DNA of 64,000 nt from Lytechinus pictus. Its lineage: Eukaryota > Echinodermata > Echinoidea > Temnopleuroida > Toxopneustidae. Below are positions 42,291 to 55,093 of the stretch, in pieces. The position numbers and the translations under genes are program-made. Within the stretch, counting starts at the first letter, position 1. Every line of letters begins with the position of its first letter. Below the pieces are notes generated by a model. The model saw only the letters and a program-made list of their open reading frames with translations, ran no database searches and was not told the origin of the DNA. The stretch lies in contig NC_087258.1 in NCBI RefSeq assembly GCF_037042905.1, positions 8,100,501 to 8,164,500 on the forward strand. Direction: 5' to 3'.

Positions 42291-42600
42291 TCTGAAAATA
42301 TAACAATCTTTTTTTTAACTCCCTAAAGAAACACCCGCACTTTCGGATTGATCTTCTAAAGTGAATGAAAAACCGTTGAAGGTATTTTAATTTATAAACA
42401 TTTTTGTTCATTCTCACTTGCATTATCTCCATAATTACATTCTTCCGTGGACTCATGTCGTCATGGATATCTAAATCGCAAGTAAAATTTCTGAAAACTT
42501 CCCATTCCTAAATTTCCGGGAAACAGGAAGAGAACTCTTGGATGGCAATGATGACAAAATCTGGCACAATTTCAAATAGGAGTCACATGCAGCAATCCGT
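42291..42600 (-). promoter_or_regulatory. Upstream region of dispanin B, conserved with gene A
   Basis: Counterpart of 35409-35640. Conserved blocks include TTTAGAAGATCAATCCGA and GTCGTCATG. A run of 18 C lies farther out at 42701-42718. Confidence 0.5.
42390..42396 (-). promoter_or_regulatory. Candidate TATA box of dispanin B
   Basis: TATAAAT, 100 bases upstream of the ATG, aligned with gene A. Confidence 0.55.
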
Positions 42601-43321
42601 GTTCGTGTACTGTCAACTAGGTCATGGCATATGAAGTCTTATCCGGTTCAGCTAAAATGATAACTTGGCGAAGGTCCAGGGGGCACATGGGCATATGCAG
42701 CCCCCCCCCCCCCCCCCCGCCTCACATTGGCTCAAGTTCACAGAATTACCGTTAGCCATCCTGTGATGAGTGGTGTACCCCCACTTTAAAAAAAAAATGC
42801 ACAGTGATCTATTAAATGTCTAACCCTTTCTTAAAAAGAAATAAATAAATCGAGACATAATCCTGTAACATTTCGACTTCACTCATTGAATAACAAAGCA
42901 GTATACAGTATATTGTATATAAAAGTATATATTGTATATAAAATATTTGAATTGTAATTGCGATTTGGATACCCCCCCCCCCCCCCCCTCATTCCGAAAA
43001 AAAAATGTTCCGTTTCCTCTCCGAGTCAAATATACATCTGCAAATAATTTTTCGTAGGCAAGGTCTCACAATACCAGATTTCAGCACAACCTGATTACCC
43101 AAGTCATACCGTGTTATATATACACTTAACATAGTCGGGCAAAAAATAAAAATGCCGAACTTTGAACCAACCCTGGGCAATATACTTCTTCTTCTTCCTC
43201 TGGAAACAGTACAGTCCACCGTCTGGTGTATTGTCGTACTGGTGAAGTGCAGCGTGCAAGTGTATGTACATTATCCGATAAAAAATTGCTTACAGCGTGC
43301 AAGTAAAAACAACCAACGTTA

Positions 43322-45612
43322 TTAACGGAGCTGGGTCTTTTGTACCTCTTGTTTAAAGATGTGTAGAGAGGTACAATTAACTGTGCTGTTGGGGAGGAAG
43401 TTCAAAAGTCTTATCGAATCTGGGAAGAAGCCCCGGGAAGAAGCTCCTCTGGTAGACAAGTGTTCTGGCAAAGGTAACAAAGATCTTTTGAGAATGACCT
43501 CTATGCATGGATGTGGATGGAGTGAGGAAGGTAGGTGGGATGTCAATGAGTGAGTTGGTAATACAGTAGATCATCACCAACTTGGCCTGTGCCCTACGCT
43601 CTTGTAAAGTTGGCCATTTGAGCTGGTTCAGCATGGCTGCTACACTTCTTGTTCTACAGTGATCATTACAGACGAAGCGTGCATAGCGTCGCTGCACCAT
43701 TTCAAGCTTTTTCATATTTGCTTGCGTGTGAGGGTCCCATATTATGCTGGCATACTCCATGATTGGTTGCAGGATATCTTTGTAGCACAGTTCCTTGACC
43801 TTTCTTGGACATGGCCGGATATCTCTCTGGAGGAAGGCACGTGTGGAGTTGGCCTTTTTGGTTACAGCATTTATATGTTGATTCTAGCTGAGGTTCCTCT
43901 GCAGCTCAACTCCAAGATACTTCGCTGTACTTTTATCAGATATAGTCTGTCCATGGATGAAGTAAGGCTTGATGATAGGTTTGCGCTTATTTGTGACATG
44001 AAGTACTTGACACTTCTGTGGATTGAATTCCATCAGCCAATCATGCTCCCATCGTTGCAAGGAGTCAAGGTCCTCTTGGAGATGAATGGCATCTTCTGTC
44101 TTGACGTTGGCATAAACCATGCAATCATCAGCAAAGAGCCTTACTGTTGAGTTGTTGGAGAGATACTCTGGCAGGTCATTGATGAAGATGAGAAAGAGCA
44201 TTGGCCCGAGGACACTGCCTTGCGGAACGCCTGATGTTACTTGGCTGGTGTTGGAGATGGATCCGTCCAGTACAACGCGTTGGGTCCTATTACTCAGAAA
44301 GTCAGCTATCCAATGGTGAGTGTGATCTCGGATTCCATGAAATTGAAGCTTGTGTAACAGGCGTCCATGCGGTACTTTGTCAAATGCTTTAGAGAAGTCA
44401 AGGAGTATCATATCCAGTTGACCCTTGTCATCAATGGTTCTAGCAACATCTTGAACGGCAAGAATCAGCTGAGAAACACAGGATCGTTTCTTGCGAAAAC
44501 CGTGTTGAGCATCAGACAATACATTGTGGTCTTCAAGGTGGGTCATGACGCCACTAAAAACGATGTGCTCTAGAATCATACAGGTCACAGATGTCAGAGA
44601 GATAGGCCTGTAGTTCTCTGGTTTACTACGGTCGCCTTTCTTGAAGATGGGGACAATGTTAGCCGTCTTCCATTCAGCAGGGATGATACCTTGATCTAGG
44701 GAGGCTTGAAAGAATATGGAGAATATTGGTGTCAATTCGGTGGCAAGTCCCCTTAAAAGTCTGGCAGGAATTTCGTCAGGACCAGATGCCTTATAAGATA
44801 TCAAGCTCAGACAGAATCTTATGGACCCCTGGGGGAGAGATGATTATGATCCATTGATGGGTAAGGACTAGGCCCTTTGTCTCTCAGGCTGGTCATATCT
44901 TCATCATGGTTGAATACCGATGAGAATTGTTGGCTTAAAATGTTGGCCTTAGAGAGACTGTCAGCAGTAGTCAGACCATCATGAGACTTTAATGGTGCTA
45001 CACCTGAGGCATCATGGCGCTTGCTGTTTACAAAACTCCAGAAACGCTTTGGATTACTTGTGGTGTCTGGACTGACAGTATCTGTCAAGTACTTGATGTA
45101 AGCTTGTTTGCAGGCAATTCTGGAATGTCTCTTGACCTGCTGGTACTTCTCAAAGTCAGCTTGGTCATTGCTGGTCTTCGCTCTGTTATAGTACATTTTT
45201 TTCTTTCTTGAGAGCCGTTTGACAGAGCGAGTTATCCAGGGCTGGTTGTATCTAGTTGATGACATCTTTGAAGGTACATGCTTATCCAGCAGCTTTGTCA
45301 GATTTGTTTTTATGTCAAGCCACATGTCTTGTACAGAGCTAGAAGTACAGTATTGACCAGTAAAGCTGTTCTGGAATAGGCAATCCTTCTTCAGGTTCTC
45401 TTAGTCTGCCTGCTTCCAAAGGTAGATCTTTCTCTTCACGGGTTTGCGTCTGCTAGCTTTAATAGAGGACACCACATACACAATATCGTGATCACCAATT
45501 CCAGGAAGGGGAGAACACTTGTCAACAAGGGTAGGTCTATTCGTAAAGAAGAGGTCAAGAAAACTGTTCTGCCTTGTTGGAAAATCTACAATTTGTTCAA
45601 GCCCACACAACT
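43322..45612 (-). pseudogene. 5'-truncated CR1/Jockey-type LINE, nearly readable
   Basis: Minus-strand pieces 45610-45401, 45325-44819, 44804-43884 and 43760-43322 follow one another. First comes the end of the AP-endonuclease (FPTRQNSFLDLFFT, GIGDHDIV). Then RT motifs: KASGPDEIPARLL, NYRPISLTS, LDFSKAFDKVPH, GVPQGSVLGPMLF and LFADDCMVY. The C-terminus follows (MEYASIIWDP, LQERRAQAKL). The FADD active site is intact. Damage is small: one in-frame stop near 45400, frameshifts near 44810 and one stop at 43884. The 5' half of the endonuclease is missing. It lies between dispanin B and C. Confidence 0.85.
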
Positions 45613-45782
45613 AGTGGTTAAAATCTGTCCAAATTGGGTAATAAATACTAATAATTGGGTAATAAATTTGCTTAAAGTGATAATAATTGCCCGGACTATA
45701 TATATTTTTTAACCAACATTTTAAGTGTGTAATCAAAATGCCAAGTTTCCCTATTTTGCCCCCATGGTCTATCACTCACATA

Positions 45783-46456
45783 CACGGTAAAAACGCTGTT
45801 TAAGATTTTATACAACGCTGTTTACTATATAAACCTTACAGTATTTGTTCAACCGTTTAAACAATCATGTTTAATTTATTGAAGATTAGATATTGAAAAT
45901 TAATCTTTGTTGCTTAAGATTTAAACACTTGTTTAAACTGTTTAAACAATTACTTTAAAGCGACCTTTAATTGACAAATCATGGGGAAATCAAGGCTAAT
46001 CTCGGAACAGAGAAGGGATTCAAGTCTTTCACTCGGCCGCATGCCTGGGGGTGTTATGTAATAGACGCCGGCATGTCTGGGAGGTCTATAGGAGAGCAAT
46101 TAGTTAGTAGACTAACCAACCAGAAGTAAACTGCGTGTTTTCACTTTTGAAACATGTAACTTCACAGAGGTTATTTATTTTGGTTTAGCAATCAAGAGAC
46201 ATGCTATGAGTCTAGGAATTGGGATTTTTGGAAACTGGAACTGCGATGATCCGAAGTAAATAACCATTAAGAGTTCGGTCAAATTCGTGCTGTACGAACT
46301 TTTATCGCATTAGTCCGACGGGCGCTCATGACGGACAGATTATATTATGCAAGTCAATTGGCCTTTTGCAAATTTCAATTTCCCCATGATTTGTCAGTGG
46401 CTGGGCCCTTTAAGGTTCATATAGTAAACAGCGTTGTATAATTTTTTTTTACTGTG
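45783..46456. mobile_element. 674-bp foldback MITE with TA duplication
   Basis: CACGGTAAAAACGCTGTTTA at the left is mirrored by AAACAGCGTTGTATAATTTT...CTGTG at the right. Both flanks are TA. TATACAACGCTGTTTACTAT occurs in both arms. Confidence 0.7.
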
Positions 46457-47269
46457 TACAACTATTTCACGGATGAGGTTACAGAACCCAGCCACTAAAG
46501 CTCGCGAGTCGCTCTTTTTTTTTTGGGGGGGGGGGTTGATGGGGGCTATACATGTGATTTTTATTCCTCTTGCCAACACCCCACCTCCCCTGCCCCAAAA
46601 CATCTGATAAGATTTTTTTTTCTTCCCATCGATTTCTCCCCCGTACACATGGTACATACATGTAAATCATGGTTCCATGCACTTCGGACCTCAAGTGGTT
46701 TTAAAAGACATTTCATATAGTATCCCATCTTTGGAATGCACCGAACCACCCGGACTTTCATTATTACATCCGATCTTCAAACTATCGTCTTATCCGTCCA
46801 ATGAAGCGGATTTTGAAGGTGGAAGAAATAACAGCTCAATAGAGTCCTCGATCAGATCTGTCTATAGGTCAATAACGTTGTTTTTATCGGAAGACGAAAA
46901 ATCAGACAAGTACATGGGTGAAAGAAAGCTTTGACAAAATCAGACAAACTAGGGGAATGTTATGATTTTTTTTAAGTTGTAAATAAAAATAATGGTAATC
47001 GCTATACCCATGGAGACTTCAAATTTGCCGTAAAAGGTGATGTCATAAAGTGACGTAAGGACTACTCTCCAATTTACGATTTCATTTTTTTTCTTCAATG
47101 AAGATATAAAGCATTATGCTACATTGGTTGGATTACTGCCCCGGGAAATAGGTACTTAAGAGAAAACCACAAATCCTTTATATATTAAGTACATGTTCTA
47201 TGGGAACGTTGTCCTTCCCACTTGTCATAATTTACTTACCCAGTTGCCAATTTTACACTTACATAGTTT
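46457..47269. other. Gene-free stretch
   Basis: Poly-G/T tract near 46510-46535. Short overlapping frames on both strands have no recognisable protein. Confidence 0.4.
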
Positions 47270-47430
47270 CAGGGATCTCAATTTCAAAATAGTCATAACT
47301 ATCATACAAATTGCGTTGAGGGGCAGTTTCAATTTTTGCGACGGGGCTAAAAGTCTCTTCCAAAACAACAAGCGTCGTAGAAGTCTGTTTCAGTCAATTG
47401 AGCGAAAAGTGTCTATTGATAAGTTTACAT
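47270..47430. repeat. Old dispersed repeat, copy 3 (partial)
   Basis: CATACAAATTGCGTTGAGGG and AAAAGTCTCTTCCAAAACAA match the 3' blocks of 18290-18440 and 26060-26140. Confidence 0.6.
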
Positions 47431-47532
47431 CGCCAACGCCGGTGTTAAACTATTGATGGTGTCGGTCAGTACTGTTTGTAGATCAACATACATTGGGCTA
47501 TTCACATAATCCATCATGTCCATGGTGTATAC

Positions 47533-48129
47533 TTAAAGGACAAGTCCACCCCAGGAAAATGTTGACGTGAATAAATAGAGAAAAATCAAACTAGCATAGT
47601 GCTGAAAATTTCATAAAAATCGGATGTAAAATAAGAAAGTTATGACATTTTAAAGTTTCGCTTATTTTTCACAAAACAGTGACTATGCACGACTATGTGA
47701 GTCAGTCGATGATGTTCATCACTCACTATTTCTTTTGTTTTTTATTGTTTGAATTATACAATATGTCATTTTTTATAGATTTCACAATGAGGACCAACTT
47801 GACTGAACCATATAGTATTAAACAATGCTAATTCCACATGTTCAGGGAGGAATTAATCGTTGTATCACTTGACAATGAGGAGAAAATTAGAATTATATTT
47901 CATATAAAAAAATACAAAATAAATAGTGAGTTGATGACGTCATAGTCTCCTCGTTTGCATACCAGCCAGGATGTGCATATAACTGTTTTGTGAAATTAAG
48001 CGAAATTTTAAAATGTCATAATTTTCTTATTTTACATCCGATTTTGATGACATTTTCAGTGTTATGCTTGTTGGATTTTTATCTTTTTATTCAAATCAAC
48101 TTTTTGTTGGGATGGACTTGTCCTTTAAA
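47533..48129. mobile_element. 597-bp foldback MITE (TTAAAGGACAAGTCCACC ends), copy 2
   Basis: Ends TTAAAGGACAAGTCCACCCC and TGGACTTGTCCTTTAA are inverted. Same arms as 23360-23967. Confidence 0.8.
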
Positions 48130-50131
48130 ACGCGTTAGGCTGTGGTCCTATTAGAACACTGACAGATATTGTTCGTAACACCATACTTTATATAGTCTAG
48201 AATGGGAGTTTTTATAGGGAATTGCGTTCAGTAATAATGTGAAGATAATGATAGAGTAGCAGATTTTTCATATTATCAATATAAATTATATTGATTATTT
48301 TGTTCGAAGCGCTATAGGATACTGAGATGATAATTTGATGGCGATGTACGTGATATCAGGAGAGTGAGAGACAATTGGATAGGCATGATAGGGGAGGGAG
48401 GGAGAGAGAGTGAGAGGAGATGAAGAGAGGGGGGAGAAGTGAGAGTAAAAGAAAAACCGAAGTAGCGACACGACATTTGCTCCGGCGACAATTGCTCCTG
48501 ACTTTATTTCGTCTAAGATATAGGGTTAGGGTTGCAATATGGTATTACGTTAGGTTTGGTGTTAGGTTTGAGATGGGGTGGGACGAAGGGATGAAGTTGG
48601 TCATTCCATTAGTGTGTGGAATTTGCAGCAGAGCAATTGTCGCCAGAACAAATGTCATGAAACCACTGAATTATGGGAGCCGTGACGTAATGAGCCAATA
48701 ATCTTAAAGGAGGACAGATAAGGCATATCGGGGAAAAATTATAATAAAAAATAAATAATATAATTATAATAATCTATTACAAACAGCTAATTTTGTGATA
48801 AATTTTGACATAATATTCAGAAAATGATATAATATTTCAACCTTCTCTTTTTCCTCTTCTTTCCTTTTCTCCTTTTTTCGGGGGGGGGGCGCCCCAAGCC
48901 ACTCATCTGTACGTCACTGATGGGGAGGGGCATTATCGTACAGATGGCACTCGTCAGGGGAACTCGACGGGCAACAATCCACGAAAAAATCCTTTCTTCA
49001 TTTTTCCTAATAGAAACCCAAACACGCGTTCGAAAAGTGATAAAGATTCCATATCAAAATTTTCATTTCAAATTGATACAAACAATAACATGATGCAATT
49101 CATAAGAAGTACTTTACTGATTAGTGATATATTCCTTGGTTATTCAATGTACATGTCTTATCTAAATTAGTGAAGTGTTTTGTTTTTAAATAACTTTTCA
49201 TTCTAGTTTATTTTTTAATTTCCTTCCACTTTCTTGTTTACAATCTAGTTTTGGATCGAGTGATTCTTTCAAAATTTCACGCTGACTTCAACAATACAAA
49301 TACTGTCCTTTAGATTGTGCTTCTTTTCAAAATTGGAAACTGGGAATAATCCAGAAAATATGGTTTCCAGTCGATAACTAAAACTTGAAAACTTAAATAC
49401 CTGAAAGCTAAAACAGCATTCGTGCTCCCCTATTCTATTACCCCCCCCCCCCACACACACACACACACACACACGCTAGTCTGCTGGGCAAACCCTTCAC
49501 TCGAGTTACGGGTCTGAATGTTTAGCCTACTCATGCCTTGTGTACTGAAGGCCTGAAGTGAAACATCATCAAGTTTTTTTTTGCGCTAGTCTTTGCGTGT
49601 AGACACACTTGTTGATCAAAGTTTCAATCAGAGTCTGTACCTGCAGACAACACACACAGACACACCCTAACACCCTCACTTTCTCCCCCCCCCCCACTCT
49701 GTCTTTCCCTCTGCTCACAGTCTCCCTCCCCCTCTCTCTTTCTCTCTCCCTCCCGCTCTCTATCACCTCTCACCTCCCCCTACATGGCACCCACTCTATT
49801 TCTCATCAAAAGTTCATATTTTCAAAATAGGGTCTATTTTTTAATGAAATTAATATCATGACTATAAAATAGACATGTTGACATATTACACACAGTATGT
49901 AAAACGAGAGATTATATTTTTAAATTTTGTTTTATTTCTTTTCCAATAATTACAGAATCTTCTATTTTTAAATACGATATACAATACACACTAACGAATG
50001 CAGATACAAATACAATATACAGTATATAGCAAAATGTCACATAAACACGACCGACCTTGTTTTCGATCGGCATACTGGACACATTAGCAATTAACCATTC
50101 GGAAAGCAAATTTTAAGCAGGGAGGGTCCGT
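48130..50131. other. Intergenic DNA with microsatellites, no gene seen
   Basis: GA-rich tract 48390-48440, poly-G 48879-48888, poly-C/(CA)n 49441-49473 and poly-C/CT 49685-49765. The 93-codon frame at 48420-48701 starts in the GA tract, shows no domain and is probably repeat-derived. Confidence 0.5.
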
Positions 50132-50139
50132 GGTATAAG

Positions 50140-53100
50140 CATAGGCGGAAATCCCAGGGGGGACGTGTCCCCCATACCAAAAATAGTAGGGGGGGACACA
50201 ATATCAAATGTCCCCCCTACTATTTTTGGTCTTTTATGATGGAAAAAATGCATCATTCACATTCGAAATAATACATGTATTTTGGACTAAATTACTTTAC
50301 ATTTTGGGTGCAAACTTTTTTTTTTTTGCTTGTCAAATTTTCCAGAGTGAATAAAATAAGATGAGGGGAAGACATGGAAAAAAAAAAGAATCTTTCATGT
50401 CACTATATAAAATTTTCGGTCGCGCTTCGCGCTCGCATTGCCTGTTAGGTGATTGTTTAATATGGATCTTAAATATCAAGTTTGGAAGTCAATATACACT
50501 CAGCAAAAAAAGTTCTTGGACACTTAAAAAGTTAAAATATTCCATATAGATATTTGATTAAAGGCAAATTATTGTATGTCAACATGACCAGACAATATTC
50601 CTCTTCCAGTATGACATGACATTTTCATGTGAACAGTCATGCATGAGTGGTTAAATGCTTTAAACAATAGCAATGTCATTAAAAGAAAATTGCAAGAAAT
50701 GGACCATTCAAATGCTAATGATCTTGGCCATCCTGTAGGCATACATTCAGCAATTTCAACATGCGTTTATCATTTGAATTGAATGCTTAGGGATGCATCA
50801 TGAGATGCATAATGAGATGGATAATTTGGACACTCACTTTCAAGATGAAGCTTTCCAACCAAGAGCATGCAAGACCAATAGGAATGTTGCGGTCTGGGCA
50901 GTCATTTAGACAAGTGGCTCGATATTTCTAAGTTTCACCAACAATTTTAAATTTGAACCAGCGGTCTTTGGCTACTAATGAAGTTAGAGATTGTCCTAGG
51001 AGTGGTCGACTTAGGGCCACCACCCCTGCAGTAGATAGGAGGATAAGGATAATTTTCTTTTGCTTATGGCAAGATACTGAAATTTGACATTTTGTTCATC
51101 GACTAACTTTGACTTAAAATTCCAGTGGAATAGTGATGCATCCAAGGTGGATAACTTTTTCTTCACTATTAGAGTGGTATTTGACTTTAAGTTTGCTTTT
51201 ATCGTTTAATGGATATTTATGCCACACAAACTTTCACAACTGAAAGAATGACTGATCGTTTGCTAGTAATTTTCTTTTACTGACATTGCTCTTGTTAAAT
51301 GCCTGTAACTAGCCATGCACTGACTGATCCATTTCTTGCAATTTTCTTTTACTGACATTGCTATTGTTTGAAGCATTTAACCACCCATGCATGACTGTTC
51401 ACATGAACATGTCATGTCATACTGGAAGAGGAATATTGTCTGGTTATGTTGACATACAATAATTTGCCTTTAATCAAATATCTATATGGAATATTTTAAC
51501 TTTTATAAGTGTCCAAGAACTTTTTTTGCTGATTTTTAAAAGGTGCTCTGTTAAAATGACAGCTTTATGGTCTGAATATTGAAATTTTCTGCTCGCGCTG
51601 AGCGCTCGCAAATTTCGATTTATTAAGTACCTATTGTTTTGCGCTCGCATTAATGGTAAAAAATATTTTAACTGATGCATTCTATTCATAATTACAAAAG
51701 TGCTTGAAATGTCCAGTTTTCAGGCCATAATATCATCAGATTTCTCGCCCTCATTAGGCATTGATAAATAAAGATAATAATTTAATGATTAAATTGTCCC
51801 TTTTTTTTCATCTCGCGCTTAGCAAGAGTGATATAAAGAAAGTCATCATTTTCATATGACATGTCCTAAGGATGTCCCGGTCCCATGTCAAAACTCAAAT
51901 AATAATGAAAAATATCAGCTCTTTATTAAGTGTGATCCATATCCACCTCACAATTTTCCTACAGAGTGCTTGAAATAAATAGCTGAAATTGATTCTTTTT
52001 TCAAATTGGAATATCATATAGTTTAAGCTTCGCAGTCGCTCTGATTTTTCATGATAAAAGATGTGTAGAATGCCTAGATTTTAGGTCTGAATATGAAACA
52101 TGCGCGCGCATGTTTATTCAGATACTCAACTTGTTCTCTATTTAAATCATTATCCAGTTTCAGATCACAATACCAAAAAATTTCTGCTCGCGCTTTGTGC
52201 TCGCATTATTAATGTAGGAAGACCCCATTACTCATCCTTTTGATGATTTACAAAACATGAATAGAGCGTGCCGTTTTTAGGTCTAAATCTCGATTTTTTT
52301 CCGCTCGCGCTTCGCGCTCGCATCAATTGTTTAGTTATATACCTATCTGTTTAAATTACAAAAAGTGCTTAGAATTTTCTTTCCTTAGGTAAAAATGTCA
52401 AAAAATTTCAGCTCGCGCTTCGCGCTCACATTATTTGATTTTTAAAATATGTAACGTCTTCATGGCTAACTGCAAGCAGTCTTTTAACAGGTACCTTTTC
52501 CATCAGTTCATTTCTGCTCGCGCTTCACGTTCGTAGTAATTATTCATTTACATACACATCTTTTTCAGGATAGCAAACATTGCCCAGAATGTTCAAAATT
52601 TTAGGAAAAAATACATAAAATTCCCCCAAAAAAAAATTTGCTCGCGCTTCGCGCTCGCATTATATAAATAAGGATTATGATATTATATATTTAGATTTAT
52701 TCATAAGAATTAAACTAAGAAGTGACTATTAGGACTACCCCTTCAAAGAAACCAAAAATCATCTTCGAGCGGCCGATCGGGGAGAATATGGCTGAAAAAA
52801 ATCCGACCCCCCCCCCCTATTGGCGAAGGCTGGATCCGCCCCTGCTTAACAAGTACCTTTTCGATCAGTTCAAATTAAACGTATGTAAACATTTTCTGGC
52901 TGCACTTTGCACTCGCATTATTAATGTAAGGAAGACCTCCAATTAATCATCCTTTCCATGACAGAACATGAATAGAGTGTCTCGTTCTTAGGTCTAAATC
53001 TCAAAATTTTCCGCTAGCGCTCCGCATCAATTATTGTTTAGTTATATACCTATTTATATACCTATTATGTTTAAATTACACAAAGTGCTTAGAATTTAAA

Positions 53101-53367
53101 TTCTTTAGGTAAAAATTTCAAAAAAAATCAGCTCGCGCTTCGCATTATATAAATAAGGATTATGATATTATATATTTATGTTGATTTATAAGAATAAAGC
53201 TAAGAAGTGACCATGAAGACTACCCCTTCGATGAAACAAACAAAAATCCTCTTCGAGCGGTCGATCGGGGATTAACATATGGCTGAACCCCCCCCCCCCC
53301 CTTATTGGTGAAGGCTGGATCCGCCCCTGTGGTCCCCCCTACCTTTCGGGACAGATTTCCGCCCATG
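50140..53367. mobile_element. 3.2-kb inverted-repeat element with perfect 8-bp target duplication and mirror-repeat array
   Basis: CATAGGCGGAAAT at the left and ATTTCCGCCCATG at the right are inverted. GGTATAAG stands on both sides (50132-50139 and 53368-53375). Inside are GCTCGCGCTTCGCGCTCGC-type units at about 50410, 51590, 52190, 52305, 52414, 52512, 52642 and 53128. There is also a direct duplication ending GGCTGGATCCGCCCCTG (52843 and 53332) and a nested Tc1-like element. Eight- to nine-base duplications suit hAT or Mutator-like transposition. No transposase of its own is visible. Confidence 0.75.
50497..51536 (+). pseudogene. Tc1/mariner element with transposase remnant
   Basis: Terminal inverted repeats start CTCAGCAAAAAAAGTTCTTG (left) and pair with CAAGAACTTTTTTTGCTGA (right); pairing continues for about 200 bp. 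On the plus strand near 50950-51060, PRSGRLRATTPAVDRRIRII matches the helix-turn-helix linker of Tc1 transposases. The DDE catalytic part is absent. TA flanks the left end; the right end is worn. Nested in the 3.2-kb element. Confidence 0.75.
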
Positions 53368-53619
53368 GGTATAAGGAACATAAAGAATTAAATTCATTAG
53401 TGGAGTATCGAGGGTCTTCCAAGTGAAATTTAAACCATTATTCGTTATAAATCTCCTTGACTTCATGTAATACCCAGTTCCCACCCTGACGATTCGTGCT
53501 ACGATTGAAACGGCGGTCTTAATCGTGGAGTAATCGTGATGATCGTATCAAATCAGTCGAGGCAATCGTATTGATCGTAGACAAATTTTGAATGGTTCAA
53601 AAATTTTCGCGATAAGTTA

Positions 53620-53862
53620 CACTGCAAAAAATCCGGTGTTGATTTAACACCAGACCGGAATCTATATATGCCCACACCAGAGAAGTATTGAAACAACACC
53701 AGTTTGGAATCAAACCGATCCTGTTTTAATACTAATTGGTGTTGTATAAACACCTATCTGATGTTAGACCAAAACCAAACTGGTGTTGTTTAACACTTCT
53801 CTGGTGTGGACATATATAGATTCCAGGCTGGTGTTAAATCAACACCGGAGTTTTTTGCAGTG
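53620..53862. mobile_element. 243-bp MITE (CACTGCAAAAAATCCGG ends), TA duplication
   Basis: Near-perfect inverted arms: CACTGCAAAAAATCCGGTGT at the left, ACACCGGAGTTTTTTGCAGTG-like at the right, TA on both sides. Arms rich in AACACC like the 33559 and 40043 MITEs, but a different family. Confidence 0.8.
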
Positions 53863-54520
53863 TACGAAAGGCCAATCGTGGTGTTCGTAACTGGTCGTGC
53901 ATGGGAGCGAGGTACTGTCGTGTTGGGATCGGTAATTATAAGAAGGGAAGCGTAATAAGGAAACTTTGGAGAAAGTTATACAGTTGAAATCACTAGGTAT
54001 TTAATCATCAATATTCAGCTACAGTTCGAAGTACATGAAGATTCAGATATCATAGGAGACGATGAATATACAATAATTTAGAAGTATCAGATTGAGATTG
54101 TGAAGTTAAATTAATATTCGATGGACGTCTAAGTCTTGAAGTCAGTCAGTCTCTATCTGGGTGAGTGTGGGTCTAGTATTTCTTTTGTATTCTATATTCT
54201 CTAATAATCAAGAAGTCTTATTTATATCATTAGTTTTGGGGGTGTAACAATTTAAGGTGGGAGTGATCTCTAAACTTGATCTGATTGGTCTACAGGTAAC
54301 TGTCTATCAAACTTTCTCTGGTATAAGGGGTGTGGTGTTGCTCTGTGCAGGTGATTGGGGCTGGAAGTGTGAGTCATACTTCTTCCTTGAAGTTAGCTTA
54401 CGTCACTGAGGGTTGGTCTTTTTATGGTCAAGGTTTAGGAGTTAAATGGTATTGGTGGTTTGAGAATGCTTAGATGACATTGGGGGAGTTTGTAAACAAG
54501 TGAAGGTGAATGACTGAAAG

Positions 54521-54833
54521 GATAACAGGAAGTTAAATACATACTACATAACAGTACTATAATCTAGCTCGATTTGATCATGTTGATAACCATTTCGACA
54601 TCGTCAGTTCAATGCTCATTATAGCATTTCCATAATGAGTTTCGGGATAAATTATCCAACGAAACATCATTTTCAAAGACAGAATTATTTCATCATCTGA
54701 TATGACAAAGCAATAAAGTCTGATAACAGGAAGTTAAATACATACTACATAACAGTACTATAATCTAGCTCGATTTGATCATGTTGATAACCATTTCGAC
54801 ATCGTCAGTTCAATGCTCATTATAGCATTTCCA
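54521..54833. repeat. 201-bp direct repeat downstream of dispanin C
   Basis: GATAACAGGAAGTTAAATAC begins at 54521 and 54722, with 112 bases repeated almost exactly. The middle of the first unit (54636-54722) is again repeated at 55212-55300, on the other side of dispanin C exon 4. Confidence 0.85.
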
Positions 54834-54938
54834 GGTGCACAGGTCAAATCCTTCCGTCAGTCACGAGTATATCACGATTATCCTTGTCATATAGACTCCA
54901 TGGTTGATCATGGCGGTTTGCGGATCTCAACGCATTGA

Positions 54939-54944
54939 TTTATT
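54939..54944 (-). terminator. AATAAA overlapping the dispanin C stop codon
   Basis: The stop and following bases read TGAATAAAT. The final A of the stop is the first A of the signal. If used, the 3' UTR would be only some 15-30 bases. Confidence 0.35.
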
Positions 54945-55093
54945 CAGTATACCCCAATGAGTACAAAATAATATATTCCCGCCAACGCGGAAACGATGCA
55001 TCCACACACTATCCCAGCTATGGCGAAGCCTAGGGCGCAGCGAGACGAAGAACGAGCACCATCGTCATCTCCATACAATTGCTTGTCCTGTGC
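54944..55093 (-). CDS. Dispanin C exon 4: loop, second membrane segment and stop
   Basis: Acceptor CTTCACAG|GCACAG. 49 codons ending YYFVLIGVY and TGA. The stop overlaps AATAAA. Confidence 0.85.
   Translation of the reverse strand, partial: AQDKQLYGDDDGARSSSRCALGFAIAGIVCGCIVSALAGIYYFVLIGVY

Noticed and set aside
43377-45610. Host genes in the long minus-strand frames
   Set aside because: Reverse transcriptase and endonuclease motifs identify a LINE. Plus-strand frames there are shadows.
48420-48701. 93-codon frame as a gene
   Set aside because: Starts inside a GA tract, no domain, no splice or phase support, and it overlaps sequence resembling a dispersed repeat.
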